A stretch of 64,000 nucleotides of DNA from Hybos culiciformis (GCA_964007475.1 OZ023273.1:145983308-146047307); one strand, 5' to 3'; shown: positions 49,801 to 63,100, numbered from the stretch's first letter. Notes: a model not told the origin generated them from the letters alone. Numbers and translations: made by a program.

Positions 49801-52237
49801 CAAAAAAATTGCGAGAAATTTTGGTCTAAAGTACAAGCATGTTTGTATACATATTGAGAATTTAAACGATTTCAAGTTAAATTACTAGTCTTTGACTCTT
49901 TTTTCTGGAAAAAGAAATTTCACTAACAATTAGAGTGCACCTACTTTAACTCTTAGGAGATGCTGAAAACAGAATATTTCCACCATTATTTAAATGAAAA
50001 ATAATTTAAATTATATCTAAAATATACTTTATGAATTTTTTATAAATTGTTATAGGTACATAAATCTAAGATACTTATGGTAAAAATCATCAAAAAAGAA
50101 GGTTAGAATTTAAATTTTTTTTCAATCACTCATTTTCTTATTTTAATTTATTTTCAATAAGTTCTGAAGCCAATCATTATTTTTTTTAATTTAATTACCT
50201 ATACATATTGAAATTTTGTAATACAAAGTTTGATGATCATGGATTACTTACATATGTATATAAAGTTAGTTAGATAATTTTTATTATATTTATTTATAAT
50301 TTTAATTTTTAATGTTTAAGGTTTATAATAATTTATAATAAATGTGTAATTAAAAATGTTCCGCTGATGAAAAAAAAATGTATAATCATTAATTACACAT
50401 AATTATTATTTATTATAAATCGAAATATTATTTCGTTTAAATATTAAATCGACGCAATAATAGTGACATATACATATTTTATTAAATCTTCCAATTTTCA
50501 TTTATATAATTTTTTCGGCAAAAGAGAATTAAAATAAGAAATCAAGGCATCTTCAAAATATAACTAAGTTAACAATTGTTCGAAATTGAAATTATAAGAC
50601 AAATGTCCAAAATATATGGGAGAACTAAATTATACCTTAATACTATTGGAAAAATATAAACTATAAACAAAAACATTTTGAAAAGTTGTCCTCGAAAAAT
50701 CCATTAACAATTCTGTTTTGTTTTGATAACCCTTAACTACACATACCGAAGATTTCACGAAATACATTAAAATTTCATGTTGCAATCAATAATACTACTA
50801 TATTGATAATAAAATACTTTTCCCTCGACAAAAATAACTTAATAATATGAGAATAAATTTTCATTATTACTTTGAAAATATTCATCAAAAATCAAGGTGA
50901 ATTTTTTAATTTTTATAAACAACGGAAACTAATATTAGTTCAAGGGGGGGGGGGGGGGGGGGGGGTGCATTTTTGATTTTCAACACTTACTTCTTACCAC
51001 ACCATTAATAGTTCTCCTTTATACTAATTATTCTATGTAATAAATACATTGTATACTTTTTTGAGGCGTATACAAGATTTTGATGTTTTTTAAATTACAA
51101 GTGAGGAGGAAACGAATAAAAATCGTAAACTCTACATTCTATAGAATTTATAGAAAATAAAACTCGATATTGAAATATTGAATAAATAAATTGATTTAAC
51201 TTATACAGTGTACAATGATTACAATAATCATTCAGAGTTAAATTTGCAATTTTTCTTAATTGTGAGTTATAATTATAACAACCCAGTCATTATTTGGAAA
51301 ATATTATGGACATTTTTTTCACCATATTTACTTACTAAAGAATGTTTAAGTTTTGTATCTGTGTTGCATGCTAAAATATTATCTCTAAGATTAAATTAAT
51401 GCTTTCAATTTTGAAATGATTTCAATTTTTTGAAGATTAATAAAGAACGTTAAGATCCTAATATCCGTTCATCTCTGGAAGTTGTAAATGTAAAAGTACT
51501 TCCCATACATAAGTTTCTACTTTTTCAATAATTTTTTATGGAATTTAATTAAACTATTTTGTGGCAAATGTTAACAATAATTTTTTCTTAATTTCCTAAT
51601 ATTAATTTTTTTTTGCTTAGGAACATCGAACATAAAAAGTTGATATTTATTTTCTCGTAGAATGTCAATTGTCTAACTACATAATTTCAATAAAATATGT
51701 AAACAAACTGTCGCATACCACATACACATATTCGTTTTGCAAAAATATAGTATTGCTTAAAAATCATATACTTATAGGTACCTACAATTTTAATTTCCTT
51801 CTTTTTTTTATATTTATTTAAATTTATTTATAACATAAAAGCTTTCCGTGCATAAAATTAATATAATATTCTAAAAAAAGATCAAGAAATTTAGGAAATA
51901 AAAAAAAAAAAGAATGCAACTAACTTACATGGTTTCTTTGTTGCAATCTAAAATCGGTAACATTTTCAATCAAAATAGATTTATTATTTGGAGACAATAA
52001 GTTTTCATTCGATTTGAAATAAATTCTTTTTTGTTTCTCATTAGTGTTTGCCATTATAACAGCTGTAGATGACAGAAATCTTTGTTGCTGAACTTCTGAA
52101 TTCGTATTTAAAACACCAATCAATCCGAATGTCGTGGGAACCAATAAATTTTTACGTTTATTAAATTTATTTGATTCTGATTTTAATATTTGAGATTTTG
52201 TTGTTACTAACCGCAAAGTTGAACGAAAGAGTGACAT
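43718..52237 (-). CDS. DUF829/TMEM53-related alpha/beta hydrolase
   Basis: Predicted serine hydrolase of the TMEM53 (DUF829) family; the substrate is unknown. Minus-strand exons are 52237-51929, 47650-47523, 46819-46523, 46464-46327, 46235-46081, then either 45324-45158 or 43884-43718. Phases match throughout and each version is 397 aa. The N-terminal 40 residues are rich in Arg, Ser, Thr and Lys and poor in acids (MSLFRSTLRLVTTKS), like a mitochondrial targeting signal. Residues about 152-340 form the hydrolase core: PLVLLFAWM, NPWQLMWPTKG, nucleophile motif GFSVGG at 224-229 (Ser226), IWDSAADITEIPIGFPKA and KTDP with Asp329. The catalytic His is in KSPH (His361), inside the last exon. Exon 2 also begins with ATG, so a shorter product lacking the presequence is possible. 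AT-rich introns separate the exons, the first being 4.3 kb. Confidence 0.88.
43885..45157 (-). other. Spacer between the two duplicated last exons
   Basis: About 1.3 kb of AT-rich DNA. It should hold the poly(A) signal of the proximal exon; a minus-strand AATAAA is at 45072-45067. It would act as intron when the distal exon is used. No further coding exon was recognised. Confidence 0.6.
45158..45324 (-). CDS. Duplicated last exon of the hydrolase, proximal copy
   Basis: A 167-nt minus-strand terminal exon preceded by acceptor TTCTAG. It joins in phase to the exon ending at 46081, reads DHESAGVKTSWHCWDKSPHI, and ends at TAA (45160-45158). It carries the same catalytic histidine and the YQFH, YKH and EE positions as the distal copy. 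Because both copies end in stop codons, only one can be the C-terminus of any transcript. Confidence 0.87.
47651..51928 (-). other. First intron of the hydrolase gene
   Basis: A 4.3-kb intron between the presequence exon and exon 2. It is AT-rich, with no supported coding frame. Its most striking feature is a 22-base G run at 50944-50965. Confidence 0.75.
50944..50965 (+). repeat. G22 homopolymer
   Basis: Twenty-two consecutive G residues inside otherwise AT-rich intron DNA. On the transcribed hydrolase RNA (minus strand) this is a C run. On the plus strand it could form a G-quadruplex. Copy number in a homopolymer may be affected by sequencing. Confidence 0.9.
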
Positions 52238-52717
52238 CTTTTTTTTTTTTTAATAATAAAACTTTTAATTTAATTTAACTTAATTTATTTTTAATTTATT
52301 TTGTTTTTCTTTATGTTTTGTTATTTTAATTTTTTATTTCTTTTACTTATTATATTATGATTTTGAACACATATGAATTCGAAAATGTGCCTTGTTTTTA
52401 TGATGTAAGACTTATTGATCTCCAATATTATTGATTTTTGACCAAATATGGAGTGATTTTGAGCTTTTCCCTATGATGTTCTGCTAACTTTAAAGATAAT
52501 TTTATTTTAAATAAAATTAATTGAGAAGAAGAAAATTGTAAGATAAAATTTGGCAAATAGTTTATTATTCAAATTTGCATTTTTGAAAACACAAAATATA
52601 CCTAAAATACTAAAATAAAGATATTTTTCACTATATTCTGATTAATTTTGTAAAAATAATCAAAAATATTAAAATAAAAAACTTTTGTTTTTATTATTTA
52701 TTTATTTTTTTTCTCAA

Positions 52718-52750
52718 TTACCCGCAACAACCACGACGACTTCTTCCAAA
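52718..52750 (-). other. Possible orphan terminal exon ending in a double cysteine
   Basis: On the minus strand a T-rich acceptor (ATTTTAG) is followed by a short GC-richer frame, FGRSRRGCCG, then TAA, then A-rich sequence with AATAAA-like strings. A basic tail with adjacent cysteines near the end resembles the prenylated tails of Rab-type GTPases. The upstream exons were not found, other frames are possible, and the stretch is only 33 bases. Treat it as a lead only. Confidence 0.2.
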
Positions 52751-55717
52751 CTAAAATTTTTTTTTCTATATACCTTCAAAAAAAAAATGTATGTAGCTTT
52801 GTGACTGATTTCGTTATTGTGAGCATGCGACAATACAATTTTGTATAGTTATAAGATACATTTTTGTAGTTGATTTACTCATGTTGTTATAATAATGTAC
52901 GCCGGGTACAAAGTCCAATGCAGATGAATATGATTTCTCTTGTAACGTTGTTTATTGAAAAGTTTATTCTACGATTAGATTATATTAGATTTTCGTGGAT
53001 AACTATCTAAAAATCATTATTATGATTCGATGATTTTTTTACGAAAATCAAAATTTTAAACAATATTCAAACATGTATTATGATTATATCTCTGCAAAGA
53101 AATTAATACATTTTTCTAATCAACTTTGCCTGTCTTCTAATTATGTAGCCGCAACTCTTACATGATGAAGCCTGATGAGAACTAGACTAGTGTATTGTAT
53201 AGCCATTTTTATCCGTTTAAGAAGCTATTTTTCATTATTTTAAATTTTGATATTAAGAAATTAATCTTCTTTTAAATTCGTTTGAAAGTTAATTAATTTT
53301 TAATTAAAAAAATTAAAATTCTAATATATACATTTTTTTTTTTTATCAAATTAGATTTTCTTAAAAAATTGTTTGTACGTAAGCAGAATAATAAATAATT
53401 CATATAAACAATTAAAATTCATTTGTGGCTACATTAAGTATTTTACTTTTTTTTATAGATTATGTTGAAATTTATAGATTTTGTTTCTCTCATTTGTCGC
53501 CCCAAAAATTTAATTGATCGATGCAACAATATGAATATATACTTCAAAAATTTCCATATTAAAATAATATGTAGACTTGAAATGAGAAAGAAGTGCAAAG
53601 ACTTCCTATATGCATATAAAAATTTTAACACATTATAATCACGTGTTAAACTGCTGAACTAACCAGTATGGTCCGCAAATAAGATATTATTCAAGTTTTT
53701 TATATCATAAAAAAAACGAAATAAATAAATACAATTCATAATTACAAGAAAAGAATAGGAATAATAATATTTCGATATTTATATTCTTTTTAATACTTTT
53801 TTTAATGAACTTAGTTGGTAGTTTGTGGAAACTTAGTTTTCATCATTTTTGAAATTATGAGAAAAGTTTGTCAAAAGTAAAATAAAAAGACTTGGACTTT
53901 AACATAGTACACTACCATAGAAACAACGTATTTTGGATTTTTTTTTAAATAATGTAATACGAATTTTCCAGTGCACGAAATTACGCATTCTTAATAAGTT
54001 TAAAATTACTTCGAAGAAATCTCAATATAGAAACTCAAAATTCCAAATATTTTTAATGAAAAAGGCTTTGCCTAACAAGATTTTAAACGCTTATTAATCG
54101 AGATTGAAACAATATATTATTTGATATTTTAGGACTAGTCTAATACTAAGACTCAAGTTCTTAATCATATTTATAATTTTCAAAATTAATATTATGTTAT
54201 ATTATGTTCACTTTTTACCAAGGTTTTATATTTTCAACTACCTAAGTGTGAAATGGAAATAAACGAAACAAGAAAAACATTAATTTTATTTGATTAACAA
54301 GTTTTGTTTTTATTTTGTTTTGTTTCTTTTTATTTTTATTTTCATAATTTCAATCGATTTTAATTTTCTTTTTGTAAATATTATGGTATAATATTTATAT
54401 ATATAGAGATAATAAGTATTTTTTTTTTATTACAGTTGATTTTCATTAATTTAAATTTTATTAATTTCAATCTTTTTAAATTATAGTATACAATATTATT
54501 TTATTTTTACATTAAGTATTAATATTTTTTGCTAAAATCAGGTATAAATTTATTTGTTGTTTGGATAAAAACATTAATTCTCCATTATTAAAAAGTAGAA
54601 GCTTAGGAGTATGAAAAGCACTTTTAAAAATGAAAATTTTCCTTTTTTTTGGGAAATATTTTTAGGTGCGAACAAGATATTAATGAATTCTATATAATCA
54701 TGTAAATAAATAAAATTAAAAAGTGGAAATCTATATTAGTGCATACATTTTAAAAAATTTTTTTTTAGAAAATGTTTATTATTGTACGGTCTGACCAAAT
54801 TATTTTTTAATAAATTGTAATACCCAAACAAAACAAGAAATAAAACCAGATTGGGAGCTTAGATTTTTTAATTGAAATTTTTTTTAGGATTGTTCTATTA
54901 TGTATTGAAGAAAACTTAAGAAAAAAAATTGTTTTTTGATTAGAAATTTTGCTTTTTAGTTGATAAAAATATCCGTATTCCTTAGTCGGTTGAAATTTTA
55001 ATTTAAAATTGTATTTATAAAATAAATACAATTTTATAAAATAAAAGAAAGTGATATAAAGAAATTTAAACAAGATTTGCAAAAAAAAAAAATTCTAGTT
55101 TTTTACTATAAAAGTTAGTAAAAATATTTTCCTCAATTTACAAAGTGAAATCTTCTTAGTGTAAAAGTAATTTATTTACATATTTTTTTCCATAAAGCTA
55201 TATTATATAATTATAATTATATACATTTAAAATCAATAAATAAAAAACACGGCAATATTAACATAATTTGCTTGGCCAAGGGCTTTAAAAAATATAGGTT
55301 TATATAAATATGTGAATTCTCATATGGCCGTTTTTACTTTTGACTTAAGATTGAAAAAAGCAGTGATTGTGAAGTTAAACGAAACAACCTAGCAAAATTT
55401 ATTTTATGTGCATTTCTTAATTTAAACCAATTATCTTATTTCTATAATGTATTATAATATATGCCGTAATATAATAACTCGCCGTAAAAAAAAATGTCTG
55501 TGTTTATAATAAAAACTATATAATAATAAATCTGTCGAACTGATTTATATATTGATTGATAGTCTTCAAAACTGTCCAATAGCATTCCGATCGACCATCA
55601 TTTGAATAGGTTCAAGCTATTTAAATAATTTATATTTTTCTCAATATATACGATTGTTTATAAGTCGGTATGATCATAATGGTGTATTTGTTACAGCATT
55701 TAGTATTATATACTATA

Positions 55718-56058
55718 CAGGGGTGGGGAACCTGCGGCCTTAAGGCCGCATGCGGCCTTTTTGAGGACAAAAGGCGGCCTTATGCTCCGGTTGAAAAAAG
55801 GGTAAAATGCAGCTTTCTTGGCATTAAACTTCATTAAAGTTAAACAATATACTTCTTATTTATCTTTTTTTCACAAAATACTTTTTATTGTGCTTGTATT
55901 TCTTTATTATGCAAATATATACATATTAAAATAAAAAGTATAGCTAAGAATCTAATCATACCTACTTATATTCAGCATTAAAACTACTATGTGCGGCCTT
56001 CTTGGGAAATGGGCATAGTCAATGCGGCCTTTATATCTAAAAAGGTTCCCCATCCCTG
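55718..56058. mobile_element. hAT-like miniature inverted-repeat transposon (341 bp)
   Basis: The element opens CAGGGGTGGGGAACCTGCGG and closes AAAGGTTCCCCATCCCTG, giving terminal inverted repeats of about 15 bases with one mismatch (GGTGGGGAACC against GGATGGGGAACC). GCGGCCTT motifs recur inside both ends, next to AAGGCCGCATGCGGCC at the left. Flanks are TACTATA at 55711-55717 and TACTATT at 56059-56065, a near-duplicate fitting the 8-bp target duplication of hAT elements with slight decay. There is no transposase frame, so it is non-autonomous. CAG-type ends are typical of hAT elements. The GC-rich content contrasts with the host sequence. Confidence 0.85.
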
Positions 56059-58122
56059 TACTATTATATACTCAATGGTTATAGTTATAAACAGTACTAA
56101 TTGCCAACCACTGAATATAATCTTTGGAACTACTGGTATGTATGGGAAAATGTGGTAGATACTAAAATGACGGTGTGTGTATTGTTTATTTATAATATTA
56201 TTATATTTTCGTTAGAATAATACTGTTTGTAAGCTAAAATCGCTAAAATAAATAAACCCTACAAGAAAACAAAATCAGTTTTTGGTCATTTTTGACTCAT
56301 AAGTACTTATATAGTCAATTGAGTTTGGTCTCAGACATTTTTTTAATTGTAAAAAGGATTAATTCAGTTTCGTGATTTTTCATAGCATTTGCGGTTGCCT
56401 TTTTTTAAGTTGTAAACGCAATTTATTATTTTAAAATAATTTTGTATATTTATTTACATATAATTAATTTAATTATTATATAGAATAAAAAAGCCATTCT
56501 CAAAGATAAAAATGATGCATTCCATAAGCCTTTTGTGCTTGAACCATTTTTCTTGTATGATTACCAAAAATTATCTTCTAATCCGAAGTATTTTTAAAGA
56601 ATTTAATCTTTTCATTACATTGCTGTTCGCTTCTAATATTTAAGCTAATTTTAAATGAAGGCATCTTGATAAAAAAAGAATGTTCCACTAATTATTACGT
56701 TTAGATTACAAAAACGGTGTTTGATTCAGTGTTAAAATTTTAAAATTATAAAATGCCTTAGTTAGGACTTTTATTATTATTTTTGATAATCTCAAATGTC
56801 TAAAAAAGTAACATTAGATTTGATAGTACGAGTTTAATAAAAAAAATAACTATTTTCAAATTTCAAACGTAAAACTAATGATAAAAAGGATATAATATTA
56901 TATTGTATTATATACAATGAATTAATGCGCTTAAAGAATATATTTAACACTTGTTTACAAGAAAATATCTTTTCAATATGTACATACATGTTATTTACAA
57001 AATTTTCTAAAACATAGATAATATCATGTTATTATTATTATATTTTACATTGTTATAATTTTCTTTGTATTCATGTATTTTATGTATTAATGAAATTTAT
57101 GATAATGTTTATAAATTATAATTACAAAATATATATTCTATCTAGAGTTTTACTCATGTAAAGAACTTATAGATTCAGTTGAGTTTGGTTTTAAATACCT
57201 TTTTTTAATGCCCTTAAAAAGAATTAATTCAATTGTAAAATTTTTCATAGCTGCCTTTTTTAATGATACAGTCATATACATAGTAATTGATAATAAATAG
57301 TTTGTTTGGTATTTTCTTGTTCAACAAAAACATCATTTTTTAACCTTTTTACCTTTTGTATTAGAATCATTTATCTTAAAACCAATAATGATCCATCACT
57401 TAATACGAAATATTCAATTCAATTCAACTCTTCGTTGAAACTCTTTGTTTAGTTAAAACTGTGACATGAAATACATCAGCAGCGGTGAGAGAAGTTCATC
57501 GTCAAAGTGAAAGAAAATTTTTAATTGTTGGGTAGGTATTTAATCTTGAGTGTGTAATCATTTATATAATTTCAATTGCCGTGAAAAACTTTTGAGAGCA
57601 CAACAAAAAATATATATATATATATTCATACTATTTAACTTTCCCATATTTACATTAATTTAATTTGATTTGATGTTAAAATAAAAAAAAATAAAACAAT
57701 AAATATAAATATAATAAAGGAACAAAAATAAAAAAAAATTAATAAAAATTAAGGTGAAATTATACTATGTCCTTGAATTTATATTGACGCGCGGGCGCCC
57801 TTCATATCTAATTTTTTAATGTTATTTTCTTGTTCACAAATAAAAATTTCTGTTTTCCTTTTGATTACGTGTGTTGGTCAATGTTGTTTTTGATTACAAA
57901 TTGTTATTATTATTATTACTTTTTTTTTAAATTATTATAATAACACTACAATATTATTATTTTAGTTTTTGTGTTGTTAAATATTCGAAATCAGTTAATA
58001 ATTCGATTTTGAACTGAAAACATAACAAGATTGATAATAGTTCGGTATTTTTGAACAATATTTCCAGTAACACTAAATTAAATTATTTTAAATTGTTGTT
58101 AATTTGATTTTTTTTTTTCAAT

Positions 58123-60124
58123 CTAATTTCCTTCTGGTTTCCTCACGTTAGTATCATAAGATCGAATAATCACCGACTGTGGAACGACGCCTCCTTCTTC
58201 TTGTGAAAATGCATAGCCATCTGTTAGGAAAGAAAAATATGTTTTTAATATAAGTAATAAATTAATGATTATGTATTAAAACTAAAGTCAAATTTTATTA
58301 GCGCCTAAATATTCCAAATCTTAACTTTTATGTGTTTTTTATGCTAAAATTGTGATACTGTGATCAGTGATGTGATAGTGTTTTTTAAATACATACACTG
58401 TTTTTGTGCTAAGTTAAATTAATTTTTTTAAGGAAGACAAATATAATATTTTTTCTTTGTTATAGAGTTAATGTAAATATTCCAAACATATTGAATATTA
58501 ATACAGTAAATTAAGTACAAGAAATAAATTTTTGCATTGAGACCTTGTGACCATTATCAGAAAATCGATGATGTTTTAGTCTCTTTTTTCATTATCAAGG
58601 AATCTTATTCTTTCTGAAAGTCGTAAAAATATTTTAGATTAATCCATGTTTTGATAAAGTTAATAAAATTTTATTTTTGTCATCGTATAATATAGTAAAT
58701 ATGTTATAATATATGATAATATTATAATTAAAAAATTTCTAATGCAAAAATATAAGACCAATGAGACCAATTCAATTCAATTAACGCTTTATTATTATAA
58801 TTAATTCATTTTATTTTCTTTCACAATTTCACAATTTCATTATGTCTACTAATAAATACATCTTTTAATACATGAAAGTTAAAAATATTCTAAGTATTAA
58901 AAGAAACGTTATGGTAAAAGTGTGTCCTTCAAATTCAAAATTGGTGTCAATTAAGGAAAATAAATAATTCAAAAAAATAACAATAATAGTTAAGTGCATT
59001 TAAAGTAATTTCGTTAATCTAAAATTAATAATGCCATTATTGTTTTTCACAACCAATAAAAGGTTTGTGAATAATCATAAATTTGAAATATTAAAATAAT
59101 ATTTTTTATTTTTACTGAACTGAAGGACTTAAATAAATTTTGGGACAATTACAAACTTTCCGAACAAAGAGAATTTAAGATTGAAAATATTCAAGAGACT
59201 ATTTGACTAAAAAAATTAAATTTTTTTCAACAATTTATTTGTTGTAGATCAATTCTGATATTGATTAGTTACTTATAGAATCGAACATTAAATTACAGTT
59301 TTTGTTAATAATAACAATAAATCCTTTAATTTAACTATTAACACCTTCTAGATCTACGATGATAAGTCGATATTTACTATTATATAATAATATTGCAACT
59401 TTAATTTGGTTTATATTTCTGCCAACGACAAGACTGAATATTTTTACAAAAAAAATCGGGTGCATTTATAAATATCCAGTTACAAATTTTTTTAATAAAA
59501 TTCGTGAAAAAATAACACAATAATTAATAACTAAACAGATATTTGGTAGAATTCCACTGAAAATAATGGTAAAAATTGTCAATTTCGAAATTTCTTATAC
59601 TATTGTAATGTTAAGTGATCTTTGTTTTTGTGAAAAAGCTTTACAAACAGCAAAGTAATATTATAAAATGTGTCGAATTTGAATATTTTTAAATGTACTT
59701 GTGAAATCTGGATTTTTTTTTTATATAATGCTATACAGCCCCAGAGTAATTTTATAAATTTGTAGAGAGTAAATTTTATAAATTTGTAGAGATTATAACA
59801 CTGTATATGTATAATGTACATTGTACGTTGTACATATTTGTCTATAATATTTTAAACCCCGCAGAACTAGTCAACTTAATAATAATTTTTTAATAATGAA
59901 AATTGTAAAAATTTTTAATCATCAATAAACAATTTTTAATATTTTAGAAAAAAAGGTTAATAAATTATTTTATTCTAAAGTACACAATTAATAATTAATA
60001 ATCCAAAAAACAAATTTATATAATATAATACTCACGAGCTAATTCAATATCATCTGGGATACGATTAGGACGACGAGAAAATACACTCCGAACTGATTTA
60101 ATTAATCTCGAATGTTCTGATATT
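58123..60124 (-). CDS. ATP8A: P4-ATPase flippase ATP8A, last two coding exons (partial)
   Basis: C-terminal tail of a phospholipid flippase of the ATP8A/Drs2 class, which moves phosphatidylserine to the cytosolic leaflet with a CDC50 partner. Minus-strand exons are 60124-60036 and 58220-58123, joined in phase 1 (GCT C then AT). They encode ISEHSRLIKSVRSVFSRR, then HGYAFSQEEGGVVPQS and IIRSYDTNVRKPEGN before the TAG stop (58125-58123). The GYAFSQ motif and the IIR-YDT ending match the vertebrate ATP8A1/ATP8A2 tail, where GYAFS is part of the autoinhibitory segment. The catalytic P-type ATPase core and membrane helices are not in the window; they lie beyond position 64000. The exon acceptor at 60125-60126 needs an upstream exon ending in phase 2. 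Confidence 0.85.
58221..60035 (-). other. ATP8A last intron
   Basis: A 1.8-kb AT-rich intron, from donor GTGAGT at 60035 to acceptor TAACAG at 58221. It contains a short tandem repeat at 59746-59792. No additional exon was recognised. Confidence 0.75.
59746..59792. repeat. 23/24-bp tandem duplication
   Basis: Two adjacent copies of GTAA(A)TTTTATAAATTTGTAGAGA lie at 59746-59768 and 59769-59792, differing by one A. Confidence 0.9.
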
Positions 60125-63100
60125 CTGTAAAATTTTTTTTCTTTTATTTCTTGCCTTTTTTTTCCAAAATATTTTTATTTATAAACATAATTACAATTAT
60201 ATTTTATTTCACTATTTTTAGATAATTTAATTTCTTTGATAAACTATTCTGAATGAAATAAATAAAAATCTTCAAAGTAAAAAAAATAAACTCAATAAAT
60301 AAGAACAAATATATTTTCTCCTTAGATGGGAATAAAATCGACAACCATGCATATCGACGACAAATCCAACATAATAATGTTTAAAAAAAGGAATTGAAAT
60401 AAATTAGGAAGTAGGTATAAGGCATAATGAGACTTTAGCTTAAATTTTTCAATGGAGTTGTTAAACTTTTTAAACAAACACATATGTATATAAACAACAT
60501 ACACAAAACTAAAAATATCCATGTGTTTAGGTCAATTTTAATTGATCAATTGATACGTTTTGTATAAGAAAATATCTCAACTAATTTAATCGGAATATTT
60601 GAAAAAAAAAAAGTTATCAATCTCCATAACTCTATAAAATCTAATAAGTTGTTTATTGCAAATGTTAAGTAATTTATTATTATGTTTTCATGGGTAAGTT
60701 GACATAGAATCTATAGTTTTCATTCAGTTGAAAATTCAACATTACATTTCAACTTAACTTCTGTTCAACAGCTCAATTCTCCGTAGAAACATAATATATA
60801 TTATAAACACAATGCAGAGGGAGCATTATTTCAAAGGTAAAACAATAAACTATAAAATAAATTCAACTAGAACTAAAAATAAAAGTTTGTTAAAAATCAT
60901 TAAAATGTAGTTTTATTAAATTTTTACTTTTAAATATTTCAATAAATAATAAACTGGTAAGTATTCATTCAAAAGTAGTACCTATTTTACTATTTGTGCT
61001 TGAAGGAAATAATTGTTATACTACTTATAAATAAACTGTATTAAAAGAATTTTTTACATAAAAAAATTGCTTTATCATAGATATAATGAGATTCTATTCC
61101 TTACATAAATTCATTTTAGTTTATGTTTATTAGAAATAATTAGTTTTCCCCAAATATTAATAGTGGTTTTAATGGGAACGTTTTGAAATCATAAAATTAT
61201 GCAAAAAAAGTAATAAAATAGAGATTTAGAAAATTTTTTCCTCATAGTCAATAATATTTTAAATAAATTTTTTTTGTTTTTTCAAAAATTGATTCCAAGT
61301 AAGAAAACTTGTAAAATCTGATTTCCGACATCAATTAATGCCATTATTTACCAATGGTGTTGACAATACTCCTCCGCTAAAATAATTTTTAAACTATTGA
61401 AATATCAAAATTATATCATAATATCTTTAAATTTTTAAATCCCATACCCTCAATTCAAAAACTGAAATGAAACACATGTCGATTCATAAAAATGTAAATA
61501 TTATTGTATTACATAGCCATGTACCTATGATTAGTACTAGATTATTGAAGCCAATTAAAATATAATTTAATATAAAAATATGAACGACACCAAACAAATG
61601 ATATATTAAGTGCATAATATCTGATTGTGTTTTTTATCCAAAATGTAGTTAAACAATTTATTTTTATACCCATAAAATTTCAACAACAGCTATAAGGCTT
61701 GGAGATCCTTTTTAAGAATTGCTGCTTTTTTTCGAAATTTTTTTATTTATTAATTATTACGTGATTTCAAAATATTTCGGTGCATTTTATTGTATTTAAT
61801 TAAAAAATATAACTATGCAAACGCAATAAAAAGCATAACGTGAATAATAAAAAAAATAATCTTTGAAAGCATTATGTATAGTTTTTCAACATCTAACTAA
61901 GCAATTAAAGGTGAAATAAGAATTTGACTAATTTCTGGCGCCTTTTCTTAATTTTATCTTTACTTACACCTGACTAATGCTCCCAATACATGCATAGTAC
62001 TAAAAATAAATTTTCATTCCAAAAGTAATCAAATATTTTGTTATGTCAAAATTGAAAATTATGATATAAAATAATAATATCGACAAAATATAAAAACAAT
62101 TGAAACATAATATAAGATTAAAATGAGAGACAAAATAAACTTAAATTATAAAAATAGCACAAAATATTTATTGTATAATATTGAAAAAAAGAATATAATA
62201 TAAAATAAAATGTTTTATTTAAGATTACCATATTACTTATTACTTTAGTAAGGATTAACATTTAAAAAAAATACCGGAAAGGAAAGTTGAATCCATGAAT
62301 TGTATTTTTACAATTCAATAAAACATATATTCAATTAAATCAAATTTCAATGCTACAAACAACTTATAACTTAATTTTAAATTTGAAGCTATCTATTTAG
62401 TACAAAACATTCTAAAAGATTGTTTTGGCTGTAAAGAGTAAATATAATATAGATATTAAGCGATTTGTTTGTTTGTAAGTCTCTTTTTTATCTTATATAC
62501 TTATGCTGATTTTCGTTAATAGGTATTTTACAAAATATAAATTTATAACATATATACATATATAATATATTTATATGTCCTTCCTATCATTGATTAACAG
62601 TAGTACAGATTAGTTTCTTCTTTCATACATTTTATTTCAAACATTTCTTTGAATATTTTGAAAATATTGATAATATAAATAGTACGGTATTTTATTTTGT
62701 TCTACTTACATCTTCAAATAAAAGTACAATTTTTCTAATTAATAAAATAAATTAGTAAAACAAAATTTATGAAAAAAAACAATCTACTATAGTTTTGGGT
62801 ACTATTTACTGATTACAGAGTTATAATATTATTTAAATATTTTTTTTAGTTCAAAGATTTATTTCAAGATTATTTTAAGCAACAGATTTTTTCAAAAAAA
62901 TTGATTAATGAAAGGTATAAAAATTTTGTTTCGTTTCAATGTTTATCGAAATTTACAATAGTATGTACAATTATTCTCATGATATTAATAAAACAATTTG
63001 ACTAAAAATAAAGTTAGAAAATTTTCAAAAATGACAAAGTAAATTCCTGTTTCTATTAGAAATCTGTGTTAATATTAAGAAAATTTCTACCCTGAAAATG

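Larger units (their letters stand above)
52238..58122. other. Intergenic DNA, hydrolase gene to ATP8A
   Basis: About 5.9 kb. The left part should hold the hydrolase promoter and the right part the ATP8A 3' untranslated region (minus-strand transcription). A possible orphan terminal exon lies at 52718-52750 and a hAT-like element at 55718-56058. A less AT-rich patch lies near 57470-57540. Other frames, such as 53443-53631 and 54807-55082, are low-complexity and rejected. Confidence 0.65.

Noticed and set aside
59600..59821. Frame containing repeated YKFIKF-like stretches
   Set aside because: It is the translation of the 23/24-bp tandem duplication, inside the ATP8A intron.
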